A stretch of DNA of 12,520 nucleotides, from positions 1-12,520 of the forward strand of contig JAKADF010000041.1 of NCBI GenBank assembly GCA_021820805.1, read 5' to 3'. The position numbers and the translations under genes were made by a program. The notes beneath the pieces are model-generated. The model made no database searches. It saw nothing but the letters and a program-made list of their open reading frames with translations, and was not told the origin of the DNA. Below are positions 1-6,667 of the stretch, piece by piece; the first letter of the stretch is position 1, and each line of letters opens with the position of its first letter. Source of the stretch: Bacillota bacterium (GTDB lineage: Bacteria; Bacillota; Bacilli; Alicyclobacillales; Alicyclobacillaceae).

Positions 1-55
1 CGAGCGATAAAGCAAGTCTGAATATGAGGACTGTACGGATAAGCTGGTTGTGCAC
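1..55 (-). CDS. Unknown protein, N-terminal fragment (cut by window edge)
   Basis: Only the first 18 codons are visible, reading MHNQLIRTVLIFRLALSL. The start is a GTG at 53-55, preceded by AAAGGAG six bases upstream. That ribosome binding site overlaps the TAA stop of the gene at 68-283, so the two genes are probably translationally coupled in one operon. The visible residues are hydrophobic with scattered Arg, which would suit a membrane-inserted or amphipathic N-terminus. No family can be named from so little. The main support is the ribosome binding site and its spacing, plus the open frame running off the edge. Confidence 0.5.
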   Translation of the reverse strand, partial: MHNQLIRTVLIFRLALSL

Positions 56-67
56 GATAGGCTCCTT

Positions 68-283
68 TTAAGCGTTATCTGCTTCAGAGGAGGCGTTTTG
101 TACCTGTTCTTCATCGTCCCACACTGCAAACGCGTCCCTAAGCTTCCGGCGGAAAGTTTTTGCTTTTGTTCGATATTCTTCTCTTTCTGTTTCTGACAGT
201 CTTTTCTGAGAGAGCAGCCGGAATCCAAAAAGCATCAAGATAAACTTAAAAAAGAGTGAGCGTGCAGGGCACCGAAAAAACAT
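68..283 (-). CDS. Small hypothetical protein with hydrophobic N-terminus and charged tail
   Basis: This is a 71-residue protein if it starts at the ATG at 281-283. A GTG three codons upstream (290-292) also exists, but the AAGGTG ribosome binding site near 295-300 sits only about two bases from it, so the ATG is preferred. Residues 9-24 are hydrophobic (FFKFILMLFGFRLL region), followed by a strongly basic stretch rich in Lys/Arg and then an acidic tail (WDDEEQ, SSEADNA). This suggests a small membrane-anchored or peripheral protein with a cytoplasmic charged tail. I do not recognise a family. It is preceded by a good promoter (329-357) and is followed directly by the coupled gene at 1-55, so it is probably the first gene of an operon. 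Confidence 0.55.
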   Translation of the reverse strand: MFFRCPARSLFFKFILMLFGFRLLSQKRLSETEREEYRTKAKTFRRKLRDAFAVWDDEEQVQNASSEADNA

Positions 284-328
284 GTATATCACACACCTTC
301 CGGATAATTTGTATCTCTTTGTATGTAG

Positions 329-357
329 ACCATACGCCCGACGAAACGTGCTGTCAA
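329..357 (-). promoter_or_regulatory. SigA-type promoter for the small-protein operon
   Basis: On the minus strand there is a perfect -35 TTGACA (352-357), a 17-base spacer and a -10 TATGGT (329-334, 4 of 6 matches). Transcription would start near 322, giving a leader of about 40 bases before the ATG at 283. The -35 box lies inside a palindrome at 348-366, so it is likely to be regulated. Confidence 0.6.
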
Positions 358-366
358 TGACAGTAC
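348..366. promoter_or_regulatory. 19-bp palindrome over the -35 box, candidate operator
   Basis: The plus strand reads GTGCTGTCAATGACAGTAC. The two 9-base arms around a central A match at 8 of 9 positions, with the inner six (CTGTCA/TGACAG) perfect. It covers the -35 TTGACA of the minus-strand promoter at 329-357, which is a classic place for a repressor. The binding protein is unknown. Confidence 0.45.
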
Positions 367-435
367 AAGGCGTGATAATAAAACTATATTACATATTTCA
401 GATTTCAGACGTGCTTACGTTGCTTTATCCCTTTT

Positions 436-1509
436 TTAATTGAGGGAAACATGGATTTGCACTTTTGTACCAAAGCCAATTGATGAATGAATTGATAAAG
501 TACCGCCAATTAGTTCACACCGTTCTTGCATTGTTTTCATACCATAGTGATCTGTATGGTTTTCTTTTACTGCGAATCCCCGTCCATTGTCTTCAACTGT
601 TATTGTAAGGCTGTCGTCATCTGTAATATGAATGAGTACTTGTACATGGGACGCGTTCGCATGTTTTCGAATGTTTGTTAATGCTTCTTGAACCACTTTT
701 GCAATTTGACTTGTCATGTATGGTTCTATGCGATGTAAATTTTCATCTTGTTCGAGTGAGGTTTGAATGCCGGTTCTTGTTTGAAAGTCCAATAAGTATT
801 GCTTAAGAAATGTGCTTAGGTCTGCTTCAACGTTAAACGTCAAGTCGTGGATTGCGCCGCGAAGCTCCACAAAACTCTCTTCGAGAATACTGCTTATCTT
901 TTTGATATTATCAATATTAATATCATGGCTGTTAAGTATATCCTGTACCAACAATTTAATTTGCATGTTCGCATATGCGATATCCTGAACAACTCCATCG
1001 TGCAGGTCTCTCGCGAGTCGTTCGCGTTCTTGCAGTGTATAGCGGAGAGCTTCCTTTTGTCGCTTTTCTCTTTCCATCTCTTTTCGAATGCTTACGTTGC
1101 GTAGTGACATGAGCAAGTACTCAGTCTCGTTTTGGCCAGGGACGTAAGAATATGTAACTTCCACGGGTATTGTCTTGCCGGATGCAGAAATAATATTCAT
1201 TTCAACATGTGTAAGTGATTTATGTGTTTCTAGTACACCAAGACCATAACAACTGTCAAACCGGAGGGTACGGTGATCCTCGTCATGACAATGCAGTAAT
1301 GTCCCGCAATGAGCTCCAACTAAATTTTTTGAACCAATCATTCTTTCAGCAGCTTGGTTTATATACAGTACACGTCTGACTGCATTTAAGACAACTAGCC
1401 CGTCGACTGAGTGGTCAAAAGCGGCTTTAAACACAGCGATATCTGAACTAGTAATTGGAACAAATTTGCTTTCTTGTTCGTAACGGGTGTCAAGCTCTTC
1501 CATTGGCAA
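436..1509 (-). CDS. NarL-type sensor histidine kinase with cysteine-bearing PAS domain
   Basis: This 357-residue soluble kinase has no predicted membrane segment. The order is a PAS domain (about 25-140), a HisKA_3 dimerisation/phospho-acceptor region with H170 in RDLHDGVVQ, and a C-terminal ATPase domain. N279 lies in the N box (QEALTNIRKHAN), DNGRGF at 307-312 is the G1 box, and GMKTMQER is at 323-330. The PAS domain holds three cysteines, C68-x5-C74-x12-C87, in a His/Asp-rich stretch. That suggests redox, metal or Fe-S sensing, but this is inference. The start is TTG at 1507-1509, about 11 bases after AAAGGA; the ATG two codons later is too far from it. It is divergent from the response regulator at 1670, its likely partner. 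Family-level confidence is high; the signal sensed is unknown. Confidence 0.93.
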   Translation of the reverse strand: MPMEELDTRYEQESKFVPITSSDIAVFKAAFDHSVDGLVVLNAVRRVLYINQAAERMIGSKNLVGAHCGTLLHCHDEDHRTLRFDSCYGLGVLETHKSLTHVEMNIISASGKTIPVEVTYSYVPGQNETEYLLMSLRNVSIRKEMEREKRQKEALRYTLQERERLARDLHDGVVQDIAYANMQIKLLVQDILNSHDINIDNIKKISSILEESFVELRGAIHDLTFNVEADLSTFLKQYLLDFQTRTGIQTSLEQDENLHRIEPYMTSQIAKVVQEALTNIRKHANASHVQVLIHITDDDSLTITVEDNGRGFAVKENHTDHYGMKTMQERCELIGGTLSIHSSIGFGTKVQIHVSLN

Positions 1510-1669
1510 GAGTTCACTCGTCCTTTCAATCTATAGCTTTTTTCTTAGTAAGTTCAATATTTGAGACACTATTTATACGATAATTGTAGTATGATGAGCG
1601 TGTATTTGGTGTGATGTGTGCCAGTGAAACGTGTCAACTTCTTGTCAATGTGCTGGAGGGACTGCAAAA

Positions 1670-2362
1670 ATGTCAAATGGGCAAAATATTTCAGGTTCTA
1701 AAATACGTGTTTTTATTGTAGATGATCACGAGTTATTCAGGCAGGGAGTTGCTGCCATTCTAAGTCGCAATCCAGACATTGACGTTGTGGGTGAAGCTGA
1801 TAATGGAAAAATTGCTGTTCAAAAATACCGTGAGCTAAGACCAGATGTTGTTCTAATGGATATTAACATGCCAATTTATGATGGCTTATCTGCGACACGG
1901 GATATAAAGATGATGGATCCAACCGCTAAAATCTTGATTCTTACGGTCTCCGATACTGAGCAAACCCTTTTTGACGCGATAAAGTCAGGTGCGTCCGGCT
2001 ATGTTTTAAAGAATGCAAGCCCAATCAGCGTTGTCGAAAGCGTTCGACGTATAAGCAGCGGGGAACCTGTTATACCGAGCAATCTGGCAATGCAAATCAT
2101 CACGGAATTCTCAAAGCCGATGGAGCATGGTATCAGTGAACATATTGATCAACTAACTGAAAGGGAAGTTGAAGTTCTTAGGCAACTCAGTACAGGGGCT
2201 ACGAATCGGGAGATTGCAAAGGTTTTATACATCAGTGAAAATACAGTGAGAAATCATGTTCGGAATATATTGGAGAAATTACATTTGAGCAACCGGGTCC
2301 AAGCTGCAGCATTTGCGGTTCGAGAAGGATATGTGATTGAACAGAATGAGGATGAATCGTAA
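1670..2362 (+). CDS. NarL/FixJ-family response regulator (REC + LuxR HTH)
   Basis: This is a 230-residue regulator. The receiver domain (about 11-130) has the acidic pair D18/D19, phospho-acceptor D64 in VVLMDINMP, T92 in the ILTVSD strand and K114 in YVLKNA. A LuxR-type helix-turn-helix follows at about 160-210, with LTEREVEVLRQLSTG and NREIAKVLYISENTVRNHV. The frame is open from a GTG at 1631, but that site lacks a ribosome binding site. The ATG at 1670 has GGAGGG (1655-1660) nine bases upstream, so I use it. It is divergent from the kinase at 436-1509 with about 160 bases between them, the usual arrangement of a cognate pair with shared regulation. It should bind DNA when phosphorylated; its targets cannot be read from the window. 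Confidence 0.95.
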   Translation: MSNGQNISGSKIRVFIVDDHELFRQGVAAILSRNPDIDVVGEADNGKIAVQKYRELRPDVVLMDINMPIYDGLSATRDIKMMDPTAKILILTVSDTEQTLFDAIKSGASGYVLKNASPISVVESVRRISSGEPVIPSNLAMQIITEFSKPMEHGISEHIDQLTEREVEVLRQLSTGATNREIAKVLYISENTVRNHVRNILEKLHLSNRVQAAAFAVREGYVIEQNEDES

Positions 2363-2373
2363 TATCTGTTTAC

Positions 2374-2952
2374 TTACTGCTTTTTCTCTTCTATATCTTT
2401 AAATACTTGCTCCAACCGAGACAATTCGCGGCTAGCGATTTCTAGTTCGTTTAGTTCCTTTTCTTGGTGAATTGGAAAGAGCAGGAATCGAATAGCCGCG
2501 AGTGACGTACGGACGTCATTCGCTACGGCCCATGGCACAACTTGGTCCGCATGGTTATGGTGTGGATTGTCGCTCATTGTTTCTTTAGACTGCCCACGTT
2601 CTGCTGTTTCCTTATGTTGATATGCGAGCCAAGCCACGCAGGAAAAACCAACAACATTAATCATGAGAGCAGCAATGGTCCCTCCAAGAGTCGGCTCTGT
2701 CAAAGCGGTAATTACAGACCAAGCCATACCGACAATTAAAGCAAAGATAAAGCCAACGAAATAACTCAGTGCCCCAGTAATGACAATTCCTGCAATCACT
2801 GAACCATGATTTTGCCATACTCCCCAAACGCACAGACCAAGCATAAGCACTGAGCGCAGTAAGTTTGCATGAAGTCGGATATAGGCCATGGCTTCTCTAT
2901 CTGCACGAATCATACGCTGATGCATACGAAAAATAATATCCCGTACGTTCAA
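2374..2952 (-). CDS. Membrane protein with a degenerate HisKA-like C-terminal domain
   Basis: This 192-residue protein starts at TTG (2950-2952), nine bases after GGAAGGA; a nearby ATG runs into a stop after one codon. Hydrophobic stretches at about 31-47, 51-84 (long enough for two passes) and 89-111 predict three or four membrane helices. A His-rich polar linker (DNPHHNHAD) follows. Residues 141-190 then read like the dimerisation/phospho-acceptor domain of a histidine kinase: AND-VRTSL lines up with the usual AHE-LRTPL, followed by a second helix with ELEIASRELSRLEQ. N145 stands where the phosphorylated His would be, and no ATPase domain follows. It ends 11 bases from the convergent response regulator. 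The HisKA resemblance is judged by eye. It may modulate a kinase, or may simply be an unknown membrane protein. Confidence 0.7.
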   Translation of the reverse strand: MNVRDIIFRMHQRMIRADREAMAYIRLHANLLRSVLMLGLCVWGVWQNHGSVIAGIVITGALSYFVGFIFALIVGMAWSVITALTEPTLGGTIAALMINVVGFSCVAWLAYQHKETAERGQSKETMSDNPHHNHADQVVPWAVANDVRTSLAAIRFLLFPIHQEKELNELEIASRELSRLEQVFKDIEEKKQ

Positions 2953-2993
2953 CTTAATTCATCCTTCCGAATTCTATCTATCTAAAGCGTATT

Positions 2994-3006
2994 CCACATA
3001 TTGTGG
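2994..3006. repeat. Short inverted repeat upstream of the membrane protein gene
   Basis: CCACA-TAT-TGTGG is a perfect 5-bp inverted repeat with a 3-base centre. It lies about 40 bases upstream of the TTG start at 2952. It may be an operator or chance. I found no convincing promoter hexamers in the 2953-3065 stretch. Confidence 0.2.
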
Positions 3007-3065
3007 TTAGAGTAAGATGAGGATCAACTAAGAAAGGTAGTTCAGACGGACTATCAAAAAATAAG

Positions 3066-3098
3066 AGACAAAAATTAAGGACAGCGTCTCCGCTGCCC
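3066..3098 (-). terminator. Rho-independent terminator of the malic enzyme gene
   Basis: On the minus strand GGGCAGCG-GAGA-CGCUGUCC (3079-3098) forms an 8-bp stem with one G-U pair and a GNRA tetraloop, followed by UUAAUUUUUGU. It begins 17 bases after the malic enzyme stop. Confidence 0.8.
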
Positions 3099-3114
3099 CC
3101 AAATGGACGATATA

Positions 3115-4542
3115 TCAATAGTTATTTGCTGTTTTGAACTTCTCACGCCGTGCAACACCTGTATCATGTGCCGCCTTCGCAACGGCGTCTGCTACAACTT
3201 TCGCAACATGCGGGTTGAAAACAGATGGAATAATATAATCCTCAGACAGTTCCTCTTCTGGAACCAGAGAAGCTATAGCCTGTGCAGCCGCTAGCTTCAT
3301 CTCTTCGTTAATCATTCTTGCTCTTACTTTAAGGGCTCCTTTAAAAATGCCCGGGAAACAGAGTACGTTGTTGATTTGGTTTGGATAATCAGACCTGCCT
3401 GTAGCCATTACGCGTACATATGGAGCAGCCTCTTCAGGGTTAATTTCAGGGTTTGGGTTAGCCATTGCAAATACAATCGGATCGCGTGCCATGGACTTAA
3501 TGTGTTCCACTTTTAACACACCTGGGCCTGACACGCCAAGAAAGACGTCAGCATCTTTAATTGCATCATTTAAGCTGCCTTCGATATTGTTCGGGTTTGT
3601 ATTGTCTTTATACCAGTTCCACATTGGATTATCGTACTCGACGCCCCGATGAATAATTCCTTCCAGGGTAACGCCTAGAATATTCTTAACACCTGCAGCA
3701 AGCATCATCTTGGTGCATGCGGTGCCTGCAGCACCGATTCCGACAACAACAACTTTTAGATCTTCAAGCTTCTTGTTTACAAGTTTTGTTGCATTTATAA
3801 GGCCAGCAAGGAGTACAACTGCTGTACCGTGTTGATCATCATGAAAGACGGGAATATCAAGTTCTTGTTTAAGTCTCTCTTCAATTTCAAAGCACCGTGG
3901 AGAAGAAATATCTTCTAGGTTAATACCGCCAAATGCTGGTGCGATTGCTTTGACAATCTTTACAATTTCATCAGGATCTTTTGTGTCCAAACAGATTGGG
4001 AACGCATCTACGTTAGCAAACTGCTTAAACAGCATTGCTTTACCTTCCATAACTGGCATTGCAGCATTTGGTCCGATGTCGCCAAGCCCAAGAACGGCAG
4101 TTCCATCAGATACAACTGCAACTGTATTTCGCTTAATGGTTAGTTGATACGCTTTTGAAGGATCCTCATGAATAGCTTTACATACGCGTGCAACGTGAGG
4201 TGTATAAACTCTGGACAAATCATCACGGTTTTTTACTTGAATCTTTGGTGTAACCTCGATTTTCCCGCCTAAGTGAACAAGAAATGTTCTGTCGGAAATA
4301 TGTACGACATGAATGCCAGGTTGTTCGCCGAGGACTGTTGCGATTTTTGTGCCGTGATCGCGATTAGCTACGTTGATAGTTACGTCCCTAACCATTGTGT
4401 CTTTTGTACTGCGAATAACGTCTACGCCAATGATGTCTCCACCAGTTTCACCGACAAGGCTTGCCACTTTTGCAAATGTAGCAACTGGTGTATCTAGTTC
4501 AAGCCGAAAAACCAGGCTGATACCAACATTATTAACTTCCAC
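3115..4542 (-). CDS. NAD(P)-dependent malic enzyme with N-terminal ACT domain
   Basis: It catalyses oxidative decarboxylation of malate to pyruvate and CO2 in the cytoplasm. The protein has 475 residues from a GTG at 4540-4542, which has AAGGGGG eight bases upstream. The frame extends to a GTG at 4569, but that site has no ribosome binding site. An ACT domain (about 5-85) precedes the catalytic part, suggesting allosteric control by a small ligand. Landmarks are Y113 (RVYTPHVA), VSDGTAVLGLGDIGP, catalytic-type K168, the E210-D211 pair, the metal-binding region FHDDQHGTA (D235/D236), the nucleotide-binding loop GIGAAG at 268-273, and MANPNPEI. At the end of the second strand of the nucleotide fold the sequence is VTLEG, where many NAD-linked relatives have Asp, so coenzyme preference is open. 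It is divergent from an IclR regulator, its likely controller, and has its own terminator. Confidence 0.93.
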   Translation of the reverse strand: MEVNNVGISLVFRLELDTPVATFAKVASLVGETGGDIIGVDVIRSTKDTMVRDVTINVANRDHGTKIATVLGEQPGIHVVHISDRTFLVHLGGKIEVTPKIQVKNRDDLSRVYTPHVARVCKAIHEDPSKAYQLTIKRNTVAVVSDGTAVLGLGDIGPNAAMPVMEGKAMLFKQFANVDAFPICLDTKDPDEIVKIVKAIAPAFGGINLEDISSPRCFEIEERLKQELDIPVFHDDQHGTAVVLLAGLINATKLVNKKLEDLKVVVVGIGAAGTACTKMMLAAGVKNILGVTLEGIIHRGVEYDNPMWNWYKDNTNPNNIEGSLNDAIKDADVFLGVSGPGVLKVEHIKSMARDPIVFAMANPNPEINPEEAAPYVRVMATGRSDYPNQINNVLCFPGIFKGALKVRARMINEEMKLAAAQAIASLVPEEELSEDYIIPSVFNPHVAKVVADAVAKAAHDTGVARREKFKTANNY

Positions 4543-4638
4543 TTTATGAGCCCCCTTGATTGATTCCACACGTCAGTATTTACTTTAATAGTATCGCGCA
4601 TTTTCCGCATCTGGACAAACATTTATGATACGAATAAA

Positions 4639-4662
4639 GTCAATGTATTACAAATTATTGAC
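4639..4662. promoter_or_regulatory. Inverted repeat GTCAAT-N12-ATTGAC, candidate IclR operator
   Basis: Perfect 6-base arms (4639-4644 and 4657-4662) are separated by 12 bases in the 137-base divergent gap between malic enzyme and the IclR gene. The repeat ends 17 bases before the regulator's ATG at 4680, where binding could control the regulator itself and, from a distance, malic enzyme. IclR proteins often act from the shared gap beside their own gene. The assignment is inference. Confidence 0.35.
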
Positions 4663-4679
4663 GAATGGTAGGAAGATAT

Positions 4680-5444
4680 ATGGACGATTATACCGTGAAA
4701 TCAGTTGATAAGGCTTGTATTTTAATGGAAGTTGTTAGTGATTACCCTAACGGGGTATCCATAACGGAACTTGCGGACAGAGTTAAAATGTACAAAAGTA
4801 CCGTTCATCGCTTGCTAACTACGCTTGCAGCAAGGGGGTATATCGAACAAGATGCAGAGAGCGGCCGATATAAGTTAGGTTATCGGTTGCTCGATCTCGG
4901 CATGAAATTGCTCTCAGGTATAGACTTGCGCCAAGAAGCATTACCATATTTACGCAATTTAGCAGAAAAAGCGCACGAGGTTGTGCATCTAGCTCTTATG
5001 GATCAAGGGGATATTGTCTACATTGAAAAGGTAGAAAGCCATAATACGATTCGAATGCACTCTCGAGTTGGGAAACGCGTACCCATTCATGCAACGGGAC
5101 TCGGGAAGGCAATATTAGCTTTTTTGCCAAAACTAGAAGTTGAAGAGATTCTAGAACGATATGGTCTGACTGAAAGTACACCTTATACGATAACTGACAG
5201 AGGAAATTTCCTTCAAGCTTTAAATGAGATAAGACAAAATCGATTTGCAATGGACATTGAAGAAAACGAAGAAGGCATTTGCTGTATTGCAGCACCTATT
5301 TTTGACAGTACAGGTAAGGTTGTGGCTGCATGCAGTGTTTCTGGACCAACAATTAGAATGACGAAAAAGAAATTAAATGAACTAGCGCCTTTTGTTCGGC
5401 AAACAGGAGCACAAATTTCGGGGAGGTTAGGGTATTGGAGGTGA
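4680..5444 (+). CDS. IclR-family transcriptional regulator
   Basis: This 254-residue regulator has an N-terminal winged helix (about 4-65: TVKSVDKACILMEVV, ITELADRVKMYKSTVHRLLTTL, RGYIEQ, RYKLGYRLLDLG). The IclR effector-binding domain follows (about 75-250), with HLALMDQGDIVYIEKVES, VPIHATGLGKAILAFLP and the conserved EEGICCIAAPIFD...VVAACSVSGP stretch. The start is ATG 4680, with GGTAGGAAG just upstream; an in-frame ATG at 4665 has no ribosome binding site and is not used. It reads away from malic enzyme, which suggests control of malate or related C4-acid use, although the effector is not readable. The last codons overlap the ribosome binding site of the PucR-like gene, so the two regulators form one operon. 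Confidence 0.94.
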   Translation: MDDYTVKSVDKACILMEVVSDYPNGVSITELADRVKMYKSTVHRLLTTLAARGYIEQDAESGRYKLGYRLLDLGMKLLSGIDLRQEALPYLRNLAEKAHEVVHLALMDQGDIVYIEKVESHNTIRMHSRVGKRVPIHATGLGKAILAFLPKLEVEEILERYGLTESTPYTITDRGNFLQALNEIRQNRFAMDIEENEEGICCIAAPIFDSTGKVVAACSVSGPTIRMTKKKLNELAPFVRQTGAQISGRLGYWR

Positions 5445-5448
5445 GCCT

Positions 5449-6534
5449 TTGGTTGAATGGTGGAAAGACGTTCTAGATAAGTGGGGAGCAGCACTTTCCT
5501 TTTCCTACAATATTTTTAATTGTGATTCAAAAGAGACAAAATGTAGGGAAGGGGATTGGTTTCGAAACGGCGGAGACTGGTTTATGCAGCTTGATTATTC
5601 TCATGCGGCACATTTTGAGGATAATACTTTTGATGAATCTATGCGGCAAGCGTTATCGATAACAATTCGCACAATATTCTCATCGTATAAAGAATCAATT
5701 GACAAGCAATTTGCTAATTGGATGTTATGGCTTTCATCAGCTAGTAATGATGAGTTGCGTGCTGCACTTTCTGAACGGAAAGCTCTATATTCAATTCCTC
5801 ATCCATCATTCGAAGATTCGGGATGTTTTTTTTGGATCCGGTTTGAAAATGGAAATTTGCAGCCGATGTTCGGGCAGTTATCTGCAGATGTTGATATTAA
5901 TCAAATTATTGAAGCGTGGTTACCTGATGGATGGTACATTTGGCTAATGGATAAAGATGGTGTTTGGTCAATACTTCTTTATCTGACAACAGAAACAATG
6001 GTTAATATGATAGAAAATGAGGAAGAAACCGAACCAAAGATAGATGGAAATTCGGGGAAAGTCTGTGCAGAGTCTCTTCTTGCAATGCTCGAAGCTGATG
6101 CGTCAGTTGCTCCGTATGTAATTGTCAGCCGTAAGGTGGAATCTCCCGCGAGTATTTATTCTTCACTCGTTATGCTTGTTGTTGCATATCGTACAATGAT
6201 GCTTGGCTCGCGGTCAGAAAGGGTTACGATTTCTGAAAACAACTTGCTCCTGCAGTGGGTACAGCTTCTGCCAAATGATATGGGACGCGTATTACAGAAC
6301 TGGATGGGTATTAATAGTAGTGATGATAATTTTTCATCATTCAAAAGTGAGATGGAAGAAGTATTAGACGGGCTTGTAAAAGCGAATTTGAATGTCAGTG
6401 AAGCTGCTCGAATGCTTTACCTTCATCGAAACACGCTTATTCATCGCATCGAACGTATTAACAAAATAACGGGGCTTGATATACGTGATTTTTTTGATGC
6501 TGTAAAATTATGGATTGTTATTAAAACGACTTGA
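5449..6534 (+). CDS. PucR/CdaR-type regulator with C-terminal helix-turn-helix
   Basis: This is a 361-residue protein. The final 60 residues (302-361) are the PucR-type DNA-binding domain: NLNVSEAARMLYLHRNTLIHRIERINKITG. A preceding stretch around 230-285 (APYVIVSRKVESPASIYSSL...AYRTMMLGSR...LLLQWV) resembles the end of the GGDEF-like middle domain of CdaR regulators. The N-terminal 200 residues are not recognised. The start is TTG at 5449-5451, seven bases after GGAGG (5437-5441), within a GGAGGTGA that contains the IclR stop. This means tight translational coupling. In the family such proteins activate uptake or catabolic genes for organic acids, purines or sugars. Here the shared operon with IclR and the nearby malic enzyme hint at organic-acid use, but its target is unknown. 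Confidence 0.85.
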   Translation: MVEWWKDVLDKWGAALSFSYNIFNCDSKETKCREGDWFRNGGDWFMQLDYSHAAHFEDNTFDESMRQALSITIRTIFSSYKESIDKQFANWMLWLSSASNDELRAALSERKALYSIPHPSFEDSGCFFWIRFENGNLQPMFGQLSADVDINQIIEAWLPDGWYIWLMDKDGVWSILLYLTTETMVNMIENEEETEPKIDGNSGKVCAESLLAMLEADASVAPYVIVSRKVESPASIYSSLVMLVVAYRTMMLGSRSERVTISENNLLLQWVQLLPNDMGRVLQNWMGINSSDDNFSSFKSEMEEVLDGLVKANLNVSEAARMLYLHRNTLIHRIERINKITGLDIRDFFDAVKLWIVIKTT

Positions 6535-6550
6535 CCGGATTTTCTGGGTC

Positions 6551-6569
6551 AGTGGGCAATGTGCCCATT
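6551..6569. repeat. Hairpin-forming inverted repeat after the regulator operon
   Basis: TGGGCA-ATG-TGCCCA is perfect (6553-6567) and extends by one G-U and one A-U pair to an 8-bp stem with a 3-base loop. It begins 17 bases after the stop of the PucR-like gene. No run of T follows, so it is not a standard terminator. It may be a weak terminator, an mRNA-stabilising hairpin, or an operator for the downstream ABC gene. A weaker imperfect stem (TGACC...GGTCA, 6532-6551) abuts it. Confidence 0.35.
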
Positions 6570-6667
6570 ACAACGATGAAAACGTGTACATTATGTCTCT
6601 CGTGCATACCATCTATCTTTTTTAGAATAGAGCCAAGGAGTCTTTTTACAGGGAAGGTGGTTAAAGA

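Noticed and set aside
847..1104. Plus-strand open frame inside the histidine kinase gene, and similar frames antisense to ppc, malic enzyme and the ABC ATPase genes
   Set aside because: They lie wholly within well-supported genes, lack ribosome binding sites and show no recognisable domains. They are shadows of the coding strand.
1246..1308. NreB-type [4Fe-4S] oxygen-sensor signature in the kinase
   Set aside because: NreB uses four cysteines in two C-x2-C pairs. Here only three occur, at x5 and x12 spacing, so NreB identity is not supported.
1631..1669. N-terminal extension of the response regulator from a GTG start (13 extra residues)
   Set aside because: No ribosome binding site precedes it, whereas GGAGGG lies nine bases before the ATG at 1670. 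The extension also precedes the normal start of the receiver fold.
1510..1669. Promoters in the kinase/regulator gap (TTGAGA at 1561, TATGAT at 1590)
   Set aside because: The hexamers are not at workable spacing from each other, so no promoter is called on either strand.
2991..3078. Possible promoter for the membrane protein gene (TAGAAT near the start)
   Set aside because: No acceptable -35 at 16-18 bp spacing, and the TAGA repeats there make the match uninformative.
4665..4679. Upstream ATG for the IclR regulator
   Set aside because: It lacks a ribosome binding site, and GGTAGGAAG lies just before the next in-frame ATG at 4680.
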